A stretch of 64,000 nucleotides of DNA, from NCBI GenBank assembly GCA_009911035.1, contig QXWO01000003.1, positions 33,470 to 97,469 on the forward strand, given 5' to 3'. This document shows, in pieces, positions 53,867-62,500 of the stretch. The stretch's first letter is position 1. The number at the start of each line of letters is the position of its first letter. The position numbers were made by a program, and so were the translations under genes. The notes under the pieces are model-generated. The model was not told the DNA's origin, did not search any database, and saw only the letters and a program-made list of their open reading frames with translations. Source of the DNA: Lachnospiraceae bacterium. GTDB taxonomy: Bacteria > Bacillota > Clostridia > Lachnospirales > Lachnospiraceae.

Positions 53867-54236
53867 TATCTTCTGGCTTATCCCTCCACGCATCCGGCTT
53901 TCTGTTTTTCAGCCAGAATATCTGTGCTGTCACATCCCCTGGCACTTCCTTTTCCAGTTCTACCACTTCCCCGTCTTTCGTCAGTTTTTCTTCCTTGACC
54001 GTATAGCCTAATGCCCTTTTAAGGAGAGCGTTTTCAACTTCGTAGTCAACTACTTCCTTTCCCTTTTTTAGGGTCTTGGAAATCTCGTCATACTTATTCT
54101 TCCAGTCATATAAAGTTGCCGGATTTATCCCTATATTTTGGGCTATCTGTTCATCTGTCAGCCCATCCCTCGCCCATCCCTCCAACTTTATCAGTCCTTC
54201 AGGAGTGAGCCAGTATTCATATTTTCCTTTTGCCAT
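53802..54236 (-). CDS. terS: Terminase small subunit
   Basis: 144 residues. N-terminal helix-turn-helix (GLTDEQIAQNIGINPATLYD) for pac/cos recognition, a coiled coil, and a C-terminal part for TerL binding. Starts MAKGKYEYWLTPEGL. Located just upstream of terL. Confidence 0.88.
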   Translation of the reverse strand: MAKGKYEYWLTPEGLIKLEGWARDGLTDEQIAQNIGINPATLYDWKNKYDEISKTLKKGKEVVDYEVENALLKRALGYTVKEEKLTKDGEVVELEKEVPGDVTAQIFWLKNRKPDAWRDKPEDNGNKEESITIINNIPKPNTAD

Positions 54237-54257
54237 TCTGACACACTCCCGTCAGTC

Positions 54258-54302
54258 TTAATTGTCTGCGAATGCTTTCTGCTTTGGAGTTAGCTTATCC
54301 AT
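54258..54302 (-). pseudogene. 14-residue relic of a different terminase small subunit
   Basis: MDKLTPKQKAFADN followed by a stop. LTPKQ(K/R)xFxxxY is the start of the Terminase_2 family, distinct from the active TerS just downstream. Suggests replacement of one terS by another. Confidence 0.5.
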
Positions 54303-54330
54303 TCAGCTACCGCCCATATGCTTACCGATT

Positions 54331-54672
54331 TCATTCAATCAAATACCCACCCATATTATCCATGCTTTTCCAAACGATTTTGTGTATTGTCAAAACATAG
54401 TAATCAACGCCTTTCTCTGCTCCCCATTCCGCTTTCCCTTGTCTTATGTCAAGCGAACAGTCTGCAATAAAAGAGGGAGAATTTTTATTATATCCATTTC
54501 TGAACATAATCTGTTTTTGTTCATTCCCAACAGGAATAAAAGAATATGGTGTCATGTAAAATACATTTTTGAATCTGCTTTTGTAATATGGTTTTATCTC
54601 TCGGTATTCTTCTTTCTTCTCGCCGGAAAGAATCATATCAAACCATTTTTTGTTGATTGGTAATGTCAGCAT
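54331..54672 (-). CDS. ASCH-domain protein, 113 aa
   Basis: MLTLPINKKWFDMILSGEKK, then EEYREIKPYYKSRF is the ASCH/PUA-like RNA-binding signature. In phages such proteins may bind RNA or modified bases. ATG at 54672 with GGAGGG ten bases upstream. First gene behind promoter site 7, ahead of packaging genes. Confidence 0.82.
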   Translation of the reverse strand: MLTLPINKKWFDMILSGEKKEEYREIKPYYKSRFKNVFYMTPYSFIPVGNEQKQIMFRNGYNKNSPSFIADCSLDIRQGKAEWGAEKGVDYYVLTIHKIVWKSMDNMGGYLIE

Positions 54673-54714
54673 ATTTCCATTTCCCTCCACAATCCCCCTA
54701 AATCACCTAATTCT

Positions 54715-54752
54715 ATTGTACAGGAGATTTGAGGGGGAGTTGTACCAAATTA
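54715..54752 (-). promoter_or_regulatory. Phage late-type promoter element, site 7
   Basis: TTAATTTGGTACAA, then TACAAT at the constant spacing, 43 bases upstream of the ASCH gene. It is the most upstream copy and could start the packaging and head genes. Confidence 0.75.
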
Positions 54753-54938
54753 ATTTCTCCTGTTCCACTCCTCTTTTACTTCATCAGGATTCCTCCCAGT
54801 AGGGTATCCATCATCCGGGACTGGGCAATCTGGATTGTTGCATTTTACCATGCACATGAATCCTCCGCTTTTCCATGTTTCAACAACGATCTTGTTTCCA
54901 TTGCATTTTTTGCATGGTTTTAGTTTAATATTACTCAC
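54750..54938 (-). CDS. Lar-like restriction alleviation protein, 62 aa
   Basis: MSNIKLKPCKKCNGNKIVVE, then KCNNPDCPVP and EVKEEWNRRN: two CxxC pairs and the WNRR end of Lar-type zinc proteins. Family members can modulate type I restriction. Function here is inferred only. Confidence 0.78.
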   Translation of the reverse strand: MSNIKLKPCKKCNGNKIVVETWKSGGFMCMVKCNNPDCPVPDDGYPTGRNPDEVKEEWNRRN

Positions 54939-54996
54939 TTCCCTATCCTCCTTAACTCCTTATCAAACAAACTGTAAAAATGGGGTTTGCAGCAAA

Positions 54997-55752
54997 TTAT
55001 TCAAGTGACCATTCCGGCTTCTCTTCCGGTTCAATATCATCATCGTAATCCGATCCCTTGTCCATGATAATATCAACAAATCCACGCTTCAAAGTCATGA
55101 GAAACACTTCAAAATTACTCAAATTACGCAAGGAGTTAATGTCAATAGAATCTCCACATCCCATGAAATTCCAATTTTTCTCGTTTGTGCCTTTGTAAAG
55201 TTTAATCTGGCAGTTTAATTTCTCATCCTCTTCGCAAGTAAATTTTACAATGCAGTCATCAAAACTGGATTTAAACCACACTTTGTCCTCATGCTCCACT
55301 TCCATTTCTGCGGTCACATGCTCATAATACGGATCGCCATCATCACAGCGGGCTTCCAAATCATCCGTGCTGACATTCTCCGCAACGTGCTGGCAATACC
55401 GTTTGAATATGTCTGACAGCTTGATTTCTTTTATTTCTGGCTCTTTCATCAGTTCCTTAAAGTTTTCCAACATCTTCTTGTTATCTGCAAGAATTGTATT
55501 ATTCACAATCTCCGTCAATACAGAATCCAGTTTTATGAGATACTGGTTAAAATCGTGTCGCTCAATGACCGGAACAATGGTTTCGTTCAGCTTTTTCTCA
55601 ATCAGTTTCTTTCCATCTCCGCTCCAGGAAAACACTTCTTTCAGTGCTTCAGACACGCCTTTTTCTATGTACTGCTCAACCAATTTCTCCACAGTACCAT
55701 CATTCAACTTCTCATTTACTGTTTCTGCAATTTTCTGTTCAAATGTTTTCAT
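54997..55752 (-). CDS. Hypothetical early/middle protein, 251 aa
   Basis: Coiled-coil N-terminal half (TVNEKLNDGTVEKLVEQYIE and beyond), an acidic C-terminal half with alternating strands and EKPEWSLE at the end. Negative charge is high. Overlaps the upstream gene by four bases. Not recognised. Confidence 0.6.
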   Translation of the reverse strand: MKTFEQKIAETVNEKLNDGTVEKLVEQYIEKGVSEALKEVFSWSGDGKKLIEKKLNETIVPVIERHDFNQYLIKLDSVLTEIVNNTILADNKKMLENFKELMKEPEIKEIKLSDIFKRYCQHVAENVSTDDLEARCDDGDPYYEHVTAEMEVEHEDKVWFKSSFDDCIVKFTCEEDEKLNCQIKLYKGTNEKNWNFMGCGDSIDINSLRNLSNFEVFLMTLKRGFVDIIMDKGSDYDDDIEPEEKPEWSLE

Positions 55753-56201
55753 TTCCCTATCTCCTTCATTTTCTCGTTAAAAATACTAAAATAATATCTC
55801 CTTATCCCATAAAAATCCGTCCGGCAGTACGGAATCCGCTCCATTTCTTTCAACTCCCATTTCACCCTCAAAGTGTCATATGACTTATTTTCTTTTACGG
55901 ACAGTAAAATATACTCTGCAATCGTTTCATTGGCTGTATGAGCCGCCTGTGAAGCGAGAGAGGCATATCTGCCGGACTGTATGTACTCTGTTAGCTGCCT
56001 ATACCGCTCTTTGCTGATTCCGTAATACTCCCATGAGCGCCGGGGGACTGAATGGTACTGCGGCTCCTGGGGCGTATCGAAAATGCTAAGCTGCTTAAAA
56101 CCTCTGTATCTCCCACATGATTCTTTCTTCCCTGTGCAACCCTCGCATTTGCATACATTCAAGCATGTCCGGCATAGGCAGGTGTGGCATTTTCTGCGCA
56201 T
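55749..56201 (-). CDS. Cys-rich phage protein, possible late regulator, 150 aa
   Basis: The first 30 residues hold eight Cys as CxxC pairs (CHTCLCRTCLNVCKCEGC), probably zinc-binding. The rest is helical with YGISKERYRQLTEYIQ, an HTH-like feature, and ARF-like helices. It sits at the junction between replication and packaging genes, where many phages encode the late activator. Assignment by position only. Confidence 0.55.
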   Translation of the reverse strand: MRRKCHTCLCRTCLNVCKCEGCTGKKESCGRYRGFKQLSIFDTPQEPQYHSVPRRSWEYYGISKERYRQLTEYIQSGRYASLASQAAHTANETIAEYILLSVKENKSYDTLRVKWELKEMERIPYCRTDFYGIRRYYFSIFNEKMKEIGK

Positions 56202-57059
56202 TTAACCGCCTCCCGGATTGCTGTTCAAAATCTGCCTTTCGAGATCATCAAAGTCATATTCTCGTTGAGGAAAATCGTTAAAGCTGTTTTTTATCTTTTT
56301 TTGTTTTTGCTCCGTATAATTGGCATCCAGATAATCTATATATCCGCTGTTAAAAAATGTGCCGCCATTCTGCCATTGCAGGTAATCAACGCTTTCAACA
56401 TACCGTTCGTAACGTTCTATTGCTCTTGACATTTCCTCGTAGCCAATCTTGAGGAGCTTGACCTTCTGTGTATCAGATACACGTCCTTTCCCTTTTTTGG
56501 ACGGGTACAGTTTCCATAGGCGTTCAAACAGTGCCAAAGCGTCAGCTTTGCACATATTGTTTTTATTATTAGCTTTACTTACCTTACCTTTACTTATGTC
56601 ATTTCTGCATACATTTTTTTGATTTCTGCATACAGAAACATCGTTTTTGTATGCAATACCCTTAATTTTGTCAACACTAACCAAGAGGTACTCTTTTTGT
56701 ACAAGGATTTCTTCGCGCCTTTTTACAACGTCAAAGTACTGTGTCTGCATCCTTGCTGATGTAAGAATGGAGTATTTTTCGTACATCTCGGCATTAAATA
56801 TGCCATTGTTTAAGCACCTATCCACTATTTCGTTTATTAAGCTGCAAGTCACCCCGCTGTTTCCACCGAACCAGTCCGACAAAAACAGTAAGGGACTTCT
56901 TCCAGACCATTCGCAGTAATAGCCCTTCTCTGAATATATTTTCTGCCAGAGACGAACGACTACCGCAAACCCCTTAACTCCGTATTCAGCTTCAATTTCA
57001 GAAATATTTTCGTTAGTCCGGCAATCTAAAAGGAACGCATTTATTCCGACTTTTGCCAT
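56202..57059 (-). CDS. Replication initiator (Lin1244/DUF4373 type)
   Basis: 285 residues. N-terminal MAKVGINAFLLDCRTNENIS and AEYGVKGFAVVVRLWQKIYS are the signature of this winged-helix family. The C-terminal part (LYPSKKGKGRVSDTQKVKLL, WQNGGTFFNSGYIDYL) resembles phage DnaD-like/replisome organisers. It starts DNA replication at the phage origin. AGAGGTAAAAGAT before the ATG. Confidence 0.8.
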   Translation of the reverse strand: MAKVGINAFLLDCRTNENISEIEAEYGVKGFAVVVRLWQKIYSEKGYYCEWSGRSPLLFLSDWFGGNSGVTCSLINEIVDRCLNNGIFNAEMYEKYSILTSARMQTQYFDVVKRREEILVQKEYLLVSVDKIKGIAYKNDVSVCRNQKNVCRNDISKGKVSKANNKNNMCKADALALFERLWKLYPSKKGKGRVSDTQKVKLLKIGYEEMSRAIERYERYVESVDYLQWQNGGTFFNSGYIDYLDANYTEQKQKKIKNSFNDFPQREYDFDDLERQILNSNPGGG

Positions 57060-57271
57060 ATCTTTTACCTCTGAAATAGCCACTACATACCCACCATGTA
57101 ACCACAACAAATATGCACCAGCATTTTAGCTATGTCTGTTTTTGTACTCTTATATCCACACCGCACCCACCCATAAGACAAATGCGGCACGGATACAAGT
57201 TTCGCGCATCATGCGCTTATAAAGCTCCACATTACCGGAAACATTGAGCCGCCGATAATACGGTGTTTTAT

Positions 57272-57649
57272 TTATTTTTCTATTATTTTCACTTCAATCC
57301 GAGGATTATTTTTATCCACCTCGAATCTGTCGGAAAATCCGACAACATACTTCCATCCATCATCCTTCAGCACGCCACACTGTACAAGCGCATCCTGTAT
57401 TACTTTGCGTCCAAAGGAGCTTATATTGTCCTTATCCCGGCGTTTATTCGGCTCATACCAGCAGTAGTGCATCTCGACTGGCTTATTAATCTTCACATAC
57501 CTTAAATATTTCTTAATTGCCACAGAAACAATGTTACTGTTGTCTGCCTTCATCTTCGCCCCTTTGTGGCGGTTCGCGCGTTCTGCGGCTATGTAATCAT
57601 TTAGGTTGTTGAGGGTGCCGGGAATTATCAGTAAATATTCCATGGTCAT
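57272..57649 (-). CDS. rusA: RusA-family Holliday junction resolvase
   Basis: 125 residues. The acidic pattern KRRDKDNISSFGRKVIQDAL and a later DDGWKYVVGFSDRF supply the Asp residues of RusA. It resolves recombination intermediates before packaging. Overlaps the upstream small gene by four bases; about 200 bases without a gene follow, holding possible leader hairpins. Confidence 0.88.
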   Translation of the reverse strand: MTMEYLLIIPGTLNNLNDYIAAERANRHKGAKMKADNSNIVSVAIKKYLRYVKINKPVEMHYCWYEPNKRRDKDNISSFGRKVIQDALVQCGVLKDDGWKYVVGFSDRFEVDKNNPRIEVKIIEK

Positions 57650-57816
57650 CCCTTCTTTGTTTCCGGTCTTTTTATATCCACCCTGATAACATTAACAACA
57701 CGATAGACAGAAATTTTCCCACCGTCTGCTGTTTTCATTTCCATTTTTGGAATATCCTTGTTATCCACCAACATTCTGTATGTCTTATTAATCCATTCTA
57801 AAAAATCTCTTTCCAT
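57646..57816 (-). CDS. Small hypothetical protein, 56 aa
   Basis: MERDFLEWINKTYRMLVDNK, then a beta stretch VYRVVNVIRVDIK. AAAGGAGGATTT before ATG at 57816. Unknown role in the replication module. Confidence 0.6.
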   Translation of the reverse strand: MERDFLEWINKTYRMLVDNKDIPKMEMKTADGGKISVYRVVNVIRVDIKRPETKKG

Positions 57817-57899
57817 AAATCCTCCTTTCCGGCGGCAGAGACCAACCGCCGCCAATTCCGTGATATATCGCATGAACAAATACTACGGTTAATAGTTAC

Positions 57900-58082
57900 C
57901 TAATCTTTTGATGCATTGAAAAAAGATGAATTTTTTGGTTTCATACAAGGAGCCAGCAAAACACATTTCACTGGAAGCCCATAGAATTTCCCATCTTTGT
58001 CCATGCACATCAATTCTCCATTTTCTTCCTTACTGCCTTTGCAAGCAGAACAAAAGTTGTTATATCCTAACACATCTTTCAT
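57900..58082 (-). CDS. Small Cys-containing protein, 60 aa
   Basis: MKDVLGYNNFCSACKGSKEE with further Cys (LMCMDKDG, KCVLLAPC). Likely a zinc-binding fold. GGAGAATTAGAT upstream. Coupled to the ATPase gene. Confidence 0.6.
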   Translation of the reverse strand: MKDVLGYNNFCSACKGSKEENGELMCMDKDGKFYGLPVKCVLLAPCMKPKNSSFFNASKD

Positions 58083-58084
58083 AT

Positions 58085-59641
58085 CTAATTCTCCAAATAT
58101 TCCTCCAGACAATCCGCATAATCCACGATCTCATGCTCTTTCGACCATTCATCCCAGAAATCTATGGTCTTGCTCTGCGGACGCTCCCTGGCAAGCTCTA
58201 CATGGATTTTCAGCGGTATCGGGCAGGCATCCCCAACCACAAGGCAGTCACCGGGGGAAAACATGGTAGTTGTCTCAATCACATCTGCGCTTCCGGCCGG
58301 CATCATGCCCTTAATCATGCTCTTGTCATTTTCGTTATTCAGTTTCATCACAATATAGTTTGCACACTGTGCCATGATGGTTTTGTTCAGTTCTGACGGT
58401 CTCTGTGACGCTACAAACAGCGTAATTCCAAACTTCCGACCCTCTTTAGCAATATTCTCAAAAATCTCCACCATGCGCCGCTGTGCTGCCGATAGCTGGA
58501 AATCTGTAGGTATGTAAACGTGGGCTTCGTCACAGACAAGGGTTATCGGTCTTGCGTCTTTCTGCATAATCTGGATATTGTAAATCAGCTTTGTTATCGC
58601 CCCGATAATCAGCACCGATATATCGTGCGGAATGCCAGATAAATCAATGCTTTTTACCGTCTTATCGCCGCCCATGATGCGGTTGACAAGGTAATCAATG
58701 TATGAATCCCCCATATCCATATCTTCAAAAAGAAATTCATATCTTTTATCACAAATGAGAAGTTGCATGGAATTACTGATTCTTGTCAGCTTGCCGTAAT
58801 AATCACCATTCACAAATTTAGGAAGTCCTTTTTTATCTCCTGATGCATATATACCAGTTTCAATCTGTTCATTGTCAAGAGATTCCACATAATCAACCAT
58901 TCTTCCATAATCAAAATATACAGGTTTATTCTCATTTGCATACTTTCCAACCTGTGCATAATATGCCTTCCTAAGTGCCGACATAACCACCGTACTGTCC
59001 TCTTTCACTTTCAGCACATTCGCCGCCATATCCGCAAATCCAAGCATCCATATAGGGAATGGAACTTCGCCCATTTTAATGCTGTCAACGTAGGATAACT
59101 GGCTGTACTCGCCGTGGATATCGAATATCACTATGTTTGCACTGGGCAGCTTTGCGGTTTCCTCAACAATCTTAGTGACCGTTTCGGATTTGCCGCACCC
59201 GGTGTTTCCGACAATGCAGGAATGGCGCTGGTAGAATTTGTTTCCATCGAGGTATGCAGGAGTATCGTAATTCACATATTTGCCAAGTCGGAATCCAGAT
59301 TTCAGATAAGGCAGAATGATTGAAAGTTCATCATTACAAAAAGGCTTCATATCTGCATCTGTGATAGGGTAACGGTCTACTTGCTGCACGAAGCTTCCAT
59401 TTACCGTACTTCCAAGAATGGAACACTCAATTACTTTCAAAGACGGCTGCTGCAATTCCTCCATGATGGCGTTCTCGTCCATATGCGTTTCCACATCATT
59501 GTCCGTTATGGCGGTTATCATTGTCACAAGCTCCATTTCGCCGTCTGATACGGAAATGAGGTCATTCAGACGGGCGTTTGCAAATTCCGCATCGTCCGTC
59601 CTGATTTGTATTTTGTCTGGTAATATTTTTACTAATTTCAA
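58085..59641 (-). CDS. HerA-like ATPase (DUF87/FtsK-VirB4 superfamily)
   Basis: 518 residues with a TTG start (AAAGGAGG upstream). An N-terminal beta-barrel precedes the ATPase core: Walker A GNTGCGKSET, Walker B ITLVCDEAHVY and an arginine-finger region ASQRPSELN. HerA-type hexamers translocate on DNA ends with a nuclease partner. In this phage the partner may be the PD-(D/E)XK protein two genes upstream. Possible roles: end processing, replication or antidefence. Confidence 0.87.
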   Translation of the reverse strand: MKLVKILPDKIQIRTDDAEFANARLNDLISVSDGEMELVTMITAITDNDVETHMDENAIMEELQQPSLKVIECSILGSTVNGSFVQQVDRYPITDADMKPFCNDELSIILPYLKSGFRLGKYVNYDTPAYLDGNKFYQRHSCIVGNTGCGKSETVTKIVEETAKLPSANIVIFDIHGEYSQLSYVDSIKMGEVPFPIWMLGFADMAANVLKVKEDSTVVMSALRKAYYAQVGKYANENKPVYFDYGRMVDYVESLDNEQIETGIYASGDKKGLPKFVNGDYYGKLTRISNSMQLLICDKRYEFLFEDMDMGDSYIDYLVNRIMGGDKTVKSIDLSGIPHDISVLIIGAITKLIYNIQIMQKDARPITLVCDEAHVYIPTDFQLSAAQRRMVEIFENIAKEGRKFGITLFVASQRPSELNKTIMAQCANYIVMKLNNENDKSMIKGMMPAGSADVIETTTMFSPGDCLVVGDACPIPLKIHVELARERPQSKTIDFWDEWSKEHEIVDYADCLEEYLEN

Positions 59642-59895
59642 GCCGATACCTCCTTTAAAAGCGTTTCTCTTATATGCACATGGCACTCTTTCAAAGGAAC
59701 ACCTTTTCTTCCACAATCAATACAGTAGCATCGACACGGTTTCCCATCACTTGTATTTAGAACCCTTGTATTTATTATTTTCGCAAATGTATCTACATCT
59801 GCATTTACTATTTCCTCTTTTGTTGCTGAAACACTAAGAAGAAACACCGGGTTTCCGTTTTCGACCTCTTTCTGTATATGTTCTATATAAGTCAT
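59638..59895 (-). CDS. Small zinc-cluster protein, 85 aa
   Basis: MTYIEHIQKEVENGNPVFLL, then CRCYCIDCGRKG with a later CHVH, a likely zinc site. Lies between the nuclease and HerA genes with four-base coupling, so it may be an adaptor. Unknown. Confidence 0.6.
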   Translation of the reverse strand: MTYIEHIQKEVENGNPVFLLSVSATKEEIVNADVDTFAKIINTRVLNTSDGKPCRCYCIDCGRKGVPLKECHVHIRETLLKEVSA

Positions 59896-59898
59896 TCC

Positions 59899-60639
59899 CT
59901 ATCCCTCCAATAATTCCGAATACCACCTCAACTCTGCCTTTTTCACGCTCTTGCAGTAGTCACACACGCCACAGTAATGGGGTTCTTCCAGTCCTGACTT
60001 GACTGCTATGAAACGTGGCATATTCCCTTCAATTTCCCGAAGCGCCATGTCAAGGATTGGATGGTCTATCTGAAAGATGTCAAAGTTTGTGACTGCTTCC
60101 TTTGTGGCGGCCGCTAGATAAAACGGCAACCGCCCATATCCGCAAGCCTCAACCCCCGCCTGATACACCGCCCCCTGCAGGTCATACCGCCAGAACGCAA
60201 GGTTTTTGAAGTTCTGTACCACCTTTAAATCAGTGATGCAGATACCTTCAACGAAGCTATCCATCTTCATCTTCCACGGCGCGCCAAACATCTCAAACGT
60301 GAGGATTTTTTGTTTCTCCCCGGACATATACTGCATGAATCTTTCATCCTTCTGTACGCGCTTGATAATGTCATCTGCCTTACGAAACTCTGCACGTAGC
60401 GCACCGTTGCGGCAGTAAAAGATGTTCGGAGATTCCTCGCGCAGCTTGTCCAGGGTCCCCTCGAACCATCTGTCGCATAAAATTCCAATTAACATAGCCT
60501 TGGTTGTGGGCTGCTCATATTCGCCATGTATCTTAGCAAGTGCCATAGCTTCACACTTGCAAAAATCTTTATACTGACTCACGCTAAAAAAGGCTTGATT
60601 TGCTTCTTGTTCGTAATATGTATCATCACTTAGCTTCAT
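59899..60639 (-). CDS. PD-(D/E)XK exonuclease (RecB/lambda-exo-like)
   Basis: 246 residues. Motif II/III region MDSFVEG...TDLKVV gives Asp and D-x-K, and QGAVYQAGV is the helix motif that follows in RecB-type nucleases. Four Cys (CKCE near residue 30 and CGVCDYC at the end) suggest an iron-sulfur clasp as in Cas4/AddB. Paired with the annealing protein, it forms a two-component recombination system. Confidence 0.82.
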   Translation of the reverse strand: MKLSDDTYYEQEANQAFFSVSQYKDFCKCEAMALAKIHGEYEQPTTKAMLIGILCDRWFEGTLDKLREESPNIFYCRNGALRAEFRKADDIIKRVQKDERFMQYMSGEKQKILTFEMFGAPWKMKMDSFVEGICITDLKVVQNFKNLAFWRYDLQGAVYQAGVEACGYGRLPFYLAAATKEAVTNFDIFQIDHPILDMALREIEGNMPRFIAVKSGLEEPHYCGVCDYCKSVKKAELRWYSELLEG

Positions 60640-61483
60640 CTGCGCCACCGCCTAAATCAAGTTCCTGCTGTCCGTCTTCCACCTTTTCTTCCTTTTTCTT
60701 ACCGGCAAAAGCATCTTCTGCTTCTTTTTTCTTCACGCCCGGAAGCTCGAAGATTTCCTCGCGCTTCGCCATTCCGTCCTTGATGGAGTTGAATACCTTT
60801 TTCAGCCGGATAAGGTCGTTCATGCTGAAAGAATCCGCCTTACATCCTATGTATTTTTCAAGGCTTTCCTGCGGAACTGCGTATTCTTCCTTTGCAGTCC
60901 TCACAACGCCTGAAATAAGGTCTTTTAATGGGAGCTTCTCTCCGTCAATCAGCGTCTTTCGACACTGTTCGACCGCCTCTTCTACGATGTCGCCCGGAAT
61001 AATCCCAAGAATGCACGCCCTCACGCGCCTTGCCGCCTGATTTGCCACAAGTTCATAAATATCCCTGGAGCCTGTAAGGGGATAATTTCCCTTTTTGGTC
61101 TCCCGGATGTGGGGCACTGCAAAAATCTTTGTCTGCCGGGTATTCGTTTCCAGATCCCAGCAATATGCCATAACTTGTGATTCCCCGCTTCTTTGCTCCA
61201 ACTCTACAAAACCAAAATCAAGATTTCCCCAGTTCTGCGCCATGGCTTCTGCGAGCCGAATAGATACCCCCGTTATCTTAGATGTACCGCGCTGATACTC
61301 ATATTCTGCCTGCTCCGCCAATCTTTTTCTCTGGCAGGCGGTCAGAATACGATTCCTTGCCGCAATCTCATCCCGCGGGAACTTCTTTGCCATAACGATC
61401 TGACCTTGTACTTCCTGCATCTGTCTGCTTGTAACCATCTCTGCGGTTACGCTCCTGCCTGCTGCCATTTCAAATCCTTCCAT
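60626..61483 (-). CDS. Putative single-strand annealing protein (RecT-like)
   Basis: 285 residues. Central core RGTSKITGVSIRLAEAMAQN, DLETNTRQTKIFAVPHIRET and ELVANQAARRVRACILGIIP is conserved in a phage family that neighbours exonuclease genes. C-terminal ~40 residues are acidic and disordered. It anneals complementary DNA in partnership with the exonuclease. Family placement by context and pattern. Confidence 0.75.
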   Translation of the reverse strand: MEGFEMAAGRSVTAEMVTSRQMQEVQGQIVMAKKFPRDEIAARNRILTACQRKRLAEQAEYEYQRGTSKITGVSIRLAEAMAQNWGNLDFGFVELEQRSGESQVMAYCWDLETNTRQTKIFAVPHIRETKKGNYPLTGSRDIYELVANQAARRVRACILGIIPGDIVEEAVEQCRKTLIDGEKLPLKDLISGVVRTAKEEYAVPQESLEKYIGCKADSFSMNDLIRLKKVFNSIKDGMAKREEIFELPGVKKKEAEDAFAGKKKEEKVEDGQQELDLGGGADEAK

Positions 61484-61485
61484 CT

Positions 61486-61719
61486 TTAACCCTCCTTAAT
61501 CCAATTACCAGAGAAAAACCACTCCACAAACTCCTGCTTCAACTCTTCATCCAGAGAAATCCTTTCCAAAGCATACTCATATGCATCTTCCTCCGGAACA
61601 AATACGCCTGTTCCCATTTCCAACCACCCAGGACCATTAAGCTTTTCTTCGACTTCATGGAATTTTTCGCTATCCCACGCCTGGTCAACGACCATTTTAT
61701 TTTCAATCTGTTCTGTCAT
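61486..61719 (-). CDS. Hypothetical early protein, 77 aa
   Basis: MTEQIENKMVVDQAWDSEKF, acidic, with GWLEMGTGVFVPEEDAYEYA and FVEWFFSGNWIKEG. Located in the recombination operon. Unknown. Confidence 0.6.
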   Translation of the reverse strand: MTEQIENKMVVDQAWDSEKFHEVEEKLNGPGWLEMGTGVFVPEEDAYEYALERISLDEELKQEFVEWFFSGNWIKEG

Positions 61720-61843
61720 ATTTTCCCTCTTCCAGCTTTTTTACAATACGTCCGTTGCTGATAACAAATGTAAATCCCAAATGCTCATGCAAAAACATAA
61801 GACCTGCAACAGATTTCCTGTTAAAATCTTCACTGTCAAACAT
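61703..61843 (-). CDS. Small early protein, 46 aa
   Basis: MFDSEDFNRKSVAGLMFLHE, then FVISNGRIVKKLEE; ribosome site GGAGGGTAATT. Overlaps the next gene by 17 bases. Small beta/alpha protein of unknown function. Confidence 0.65.
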   Translation of the reverse strand: MFDSEDFNRKSVAGLMFLHEHLGFTFVISNGRIVKKLEEGKYDRTD

Positions 61844-61890
61844 AATTACCCTCCTATTTTATGTAAGCACCGCACAAAGCGGCACTTTTA

Positions 61891-62046
61891 CTATGACACT
61901 CCAGCATCCTCTCTTTTCTTTACCTGCACATCAACGGTAATTTTCATTCCATATTTATCCCCAAGCTGTCTTGCAAGCAGTTCATACGGAAGCCGGATGA
62001 TGCGCTCCATCTTTTCGTCTGTAAGGTTTTTAAATGTGTCTACCAT
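61891..62046 (-). CDS. Small early protein, 51 aa
   Basis: MVDTFKNLTDEKMERIIRLP, then YELLARQLGDKYGMKITVDV. Charged helix and strand. ATG at 62046 with AAAGGATG upstream. Unknown. Confidence 0.6.
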   Translation of the reverse strand: MVDTFKNLTDEKMERIIRLPYELLARQLGDKYGMKITVDVQVKKREDAGVS

Positions 62047-62091
62047 AATTTCACATCCTTTCCCTGTTATGATTTCCAAATTCTTCCGGTT

Positions 62092-62298
62092 TTATCTGCC
62101 TGCAAAGTAAATAATCATGTAAGCCGCCACAAATCCGCCAATCATAGCCACCATCCCGGCTATAAAGTAGAGGGTAAATTTATACTGCTCATAACTCATA
62201 GGTACTTTTTCGTGTCTGTCAAGCCGGGCGGCTTTCAATACCTCGTCCACCCTCTTTTCGCTGTCTTCAATCAGCTGTACTACTTCTTTGTATTCCAT
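62092..62298 (-). CDS. Small single-helix membrane protein, 68 aa
   Basis: Amphipathic N-terminus (MEYKEVVQLIEDSEKRVDEV), then SYEQYKFTLYFIAG followed by a membrane helix ending IIYFAGR. Same end pattern as the 55-aa protein at 31173-31340. Possibly a superinfection or regulatory membrane factor. Confidence 0.65.
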   Translation of the reverse strand: MEYKEVVQLIEDSEKRVDEVLKAARLDRHEKVPMSYEQYKFTLYFIAGMVAMIGGFVAAYMIIYFAGR

Positions 62299-62421
62299 GT
62301 TTTCCTCCTGTTCTCTTGCCGGTACAGGAGTTTTGTGGTAAAATTTTCCTGTAGCCAGTAAGGTGCGTTTATTGGTTACGTTGCCCTGTTCGGTATGTGC
62401 GTACTGAATGGGGCGTTTTAA

Positions 62422-62450
62422 TTGATTTTGTTTCCTTTATCTCCTATACT
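62422..62450 (+). promoter_or_regulatory. Sigma-A-type promoter on the plus strand
   Basis: TTGATT, 17 nt, TATACT, about 45 bases before the 69-aa plus-strand gene. A good vegetative match. Confidence 0.75.
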
Positions 62451-62500
62451 TTAAGTACCAGACCGCCATCTGGAATACTAAAGAAAGGAGAATGAAAACA

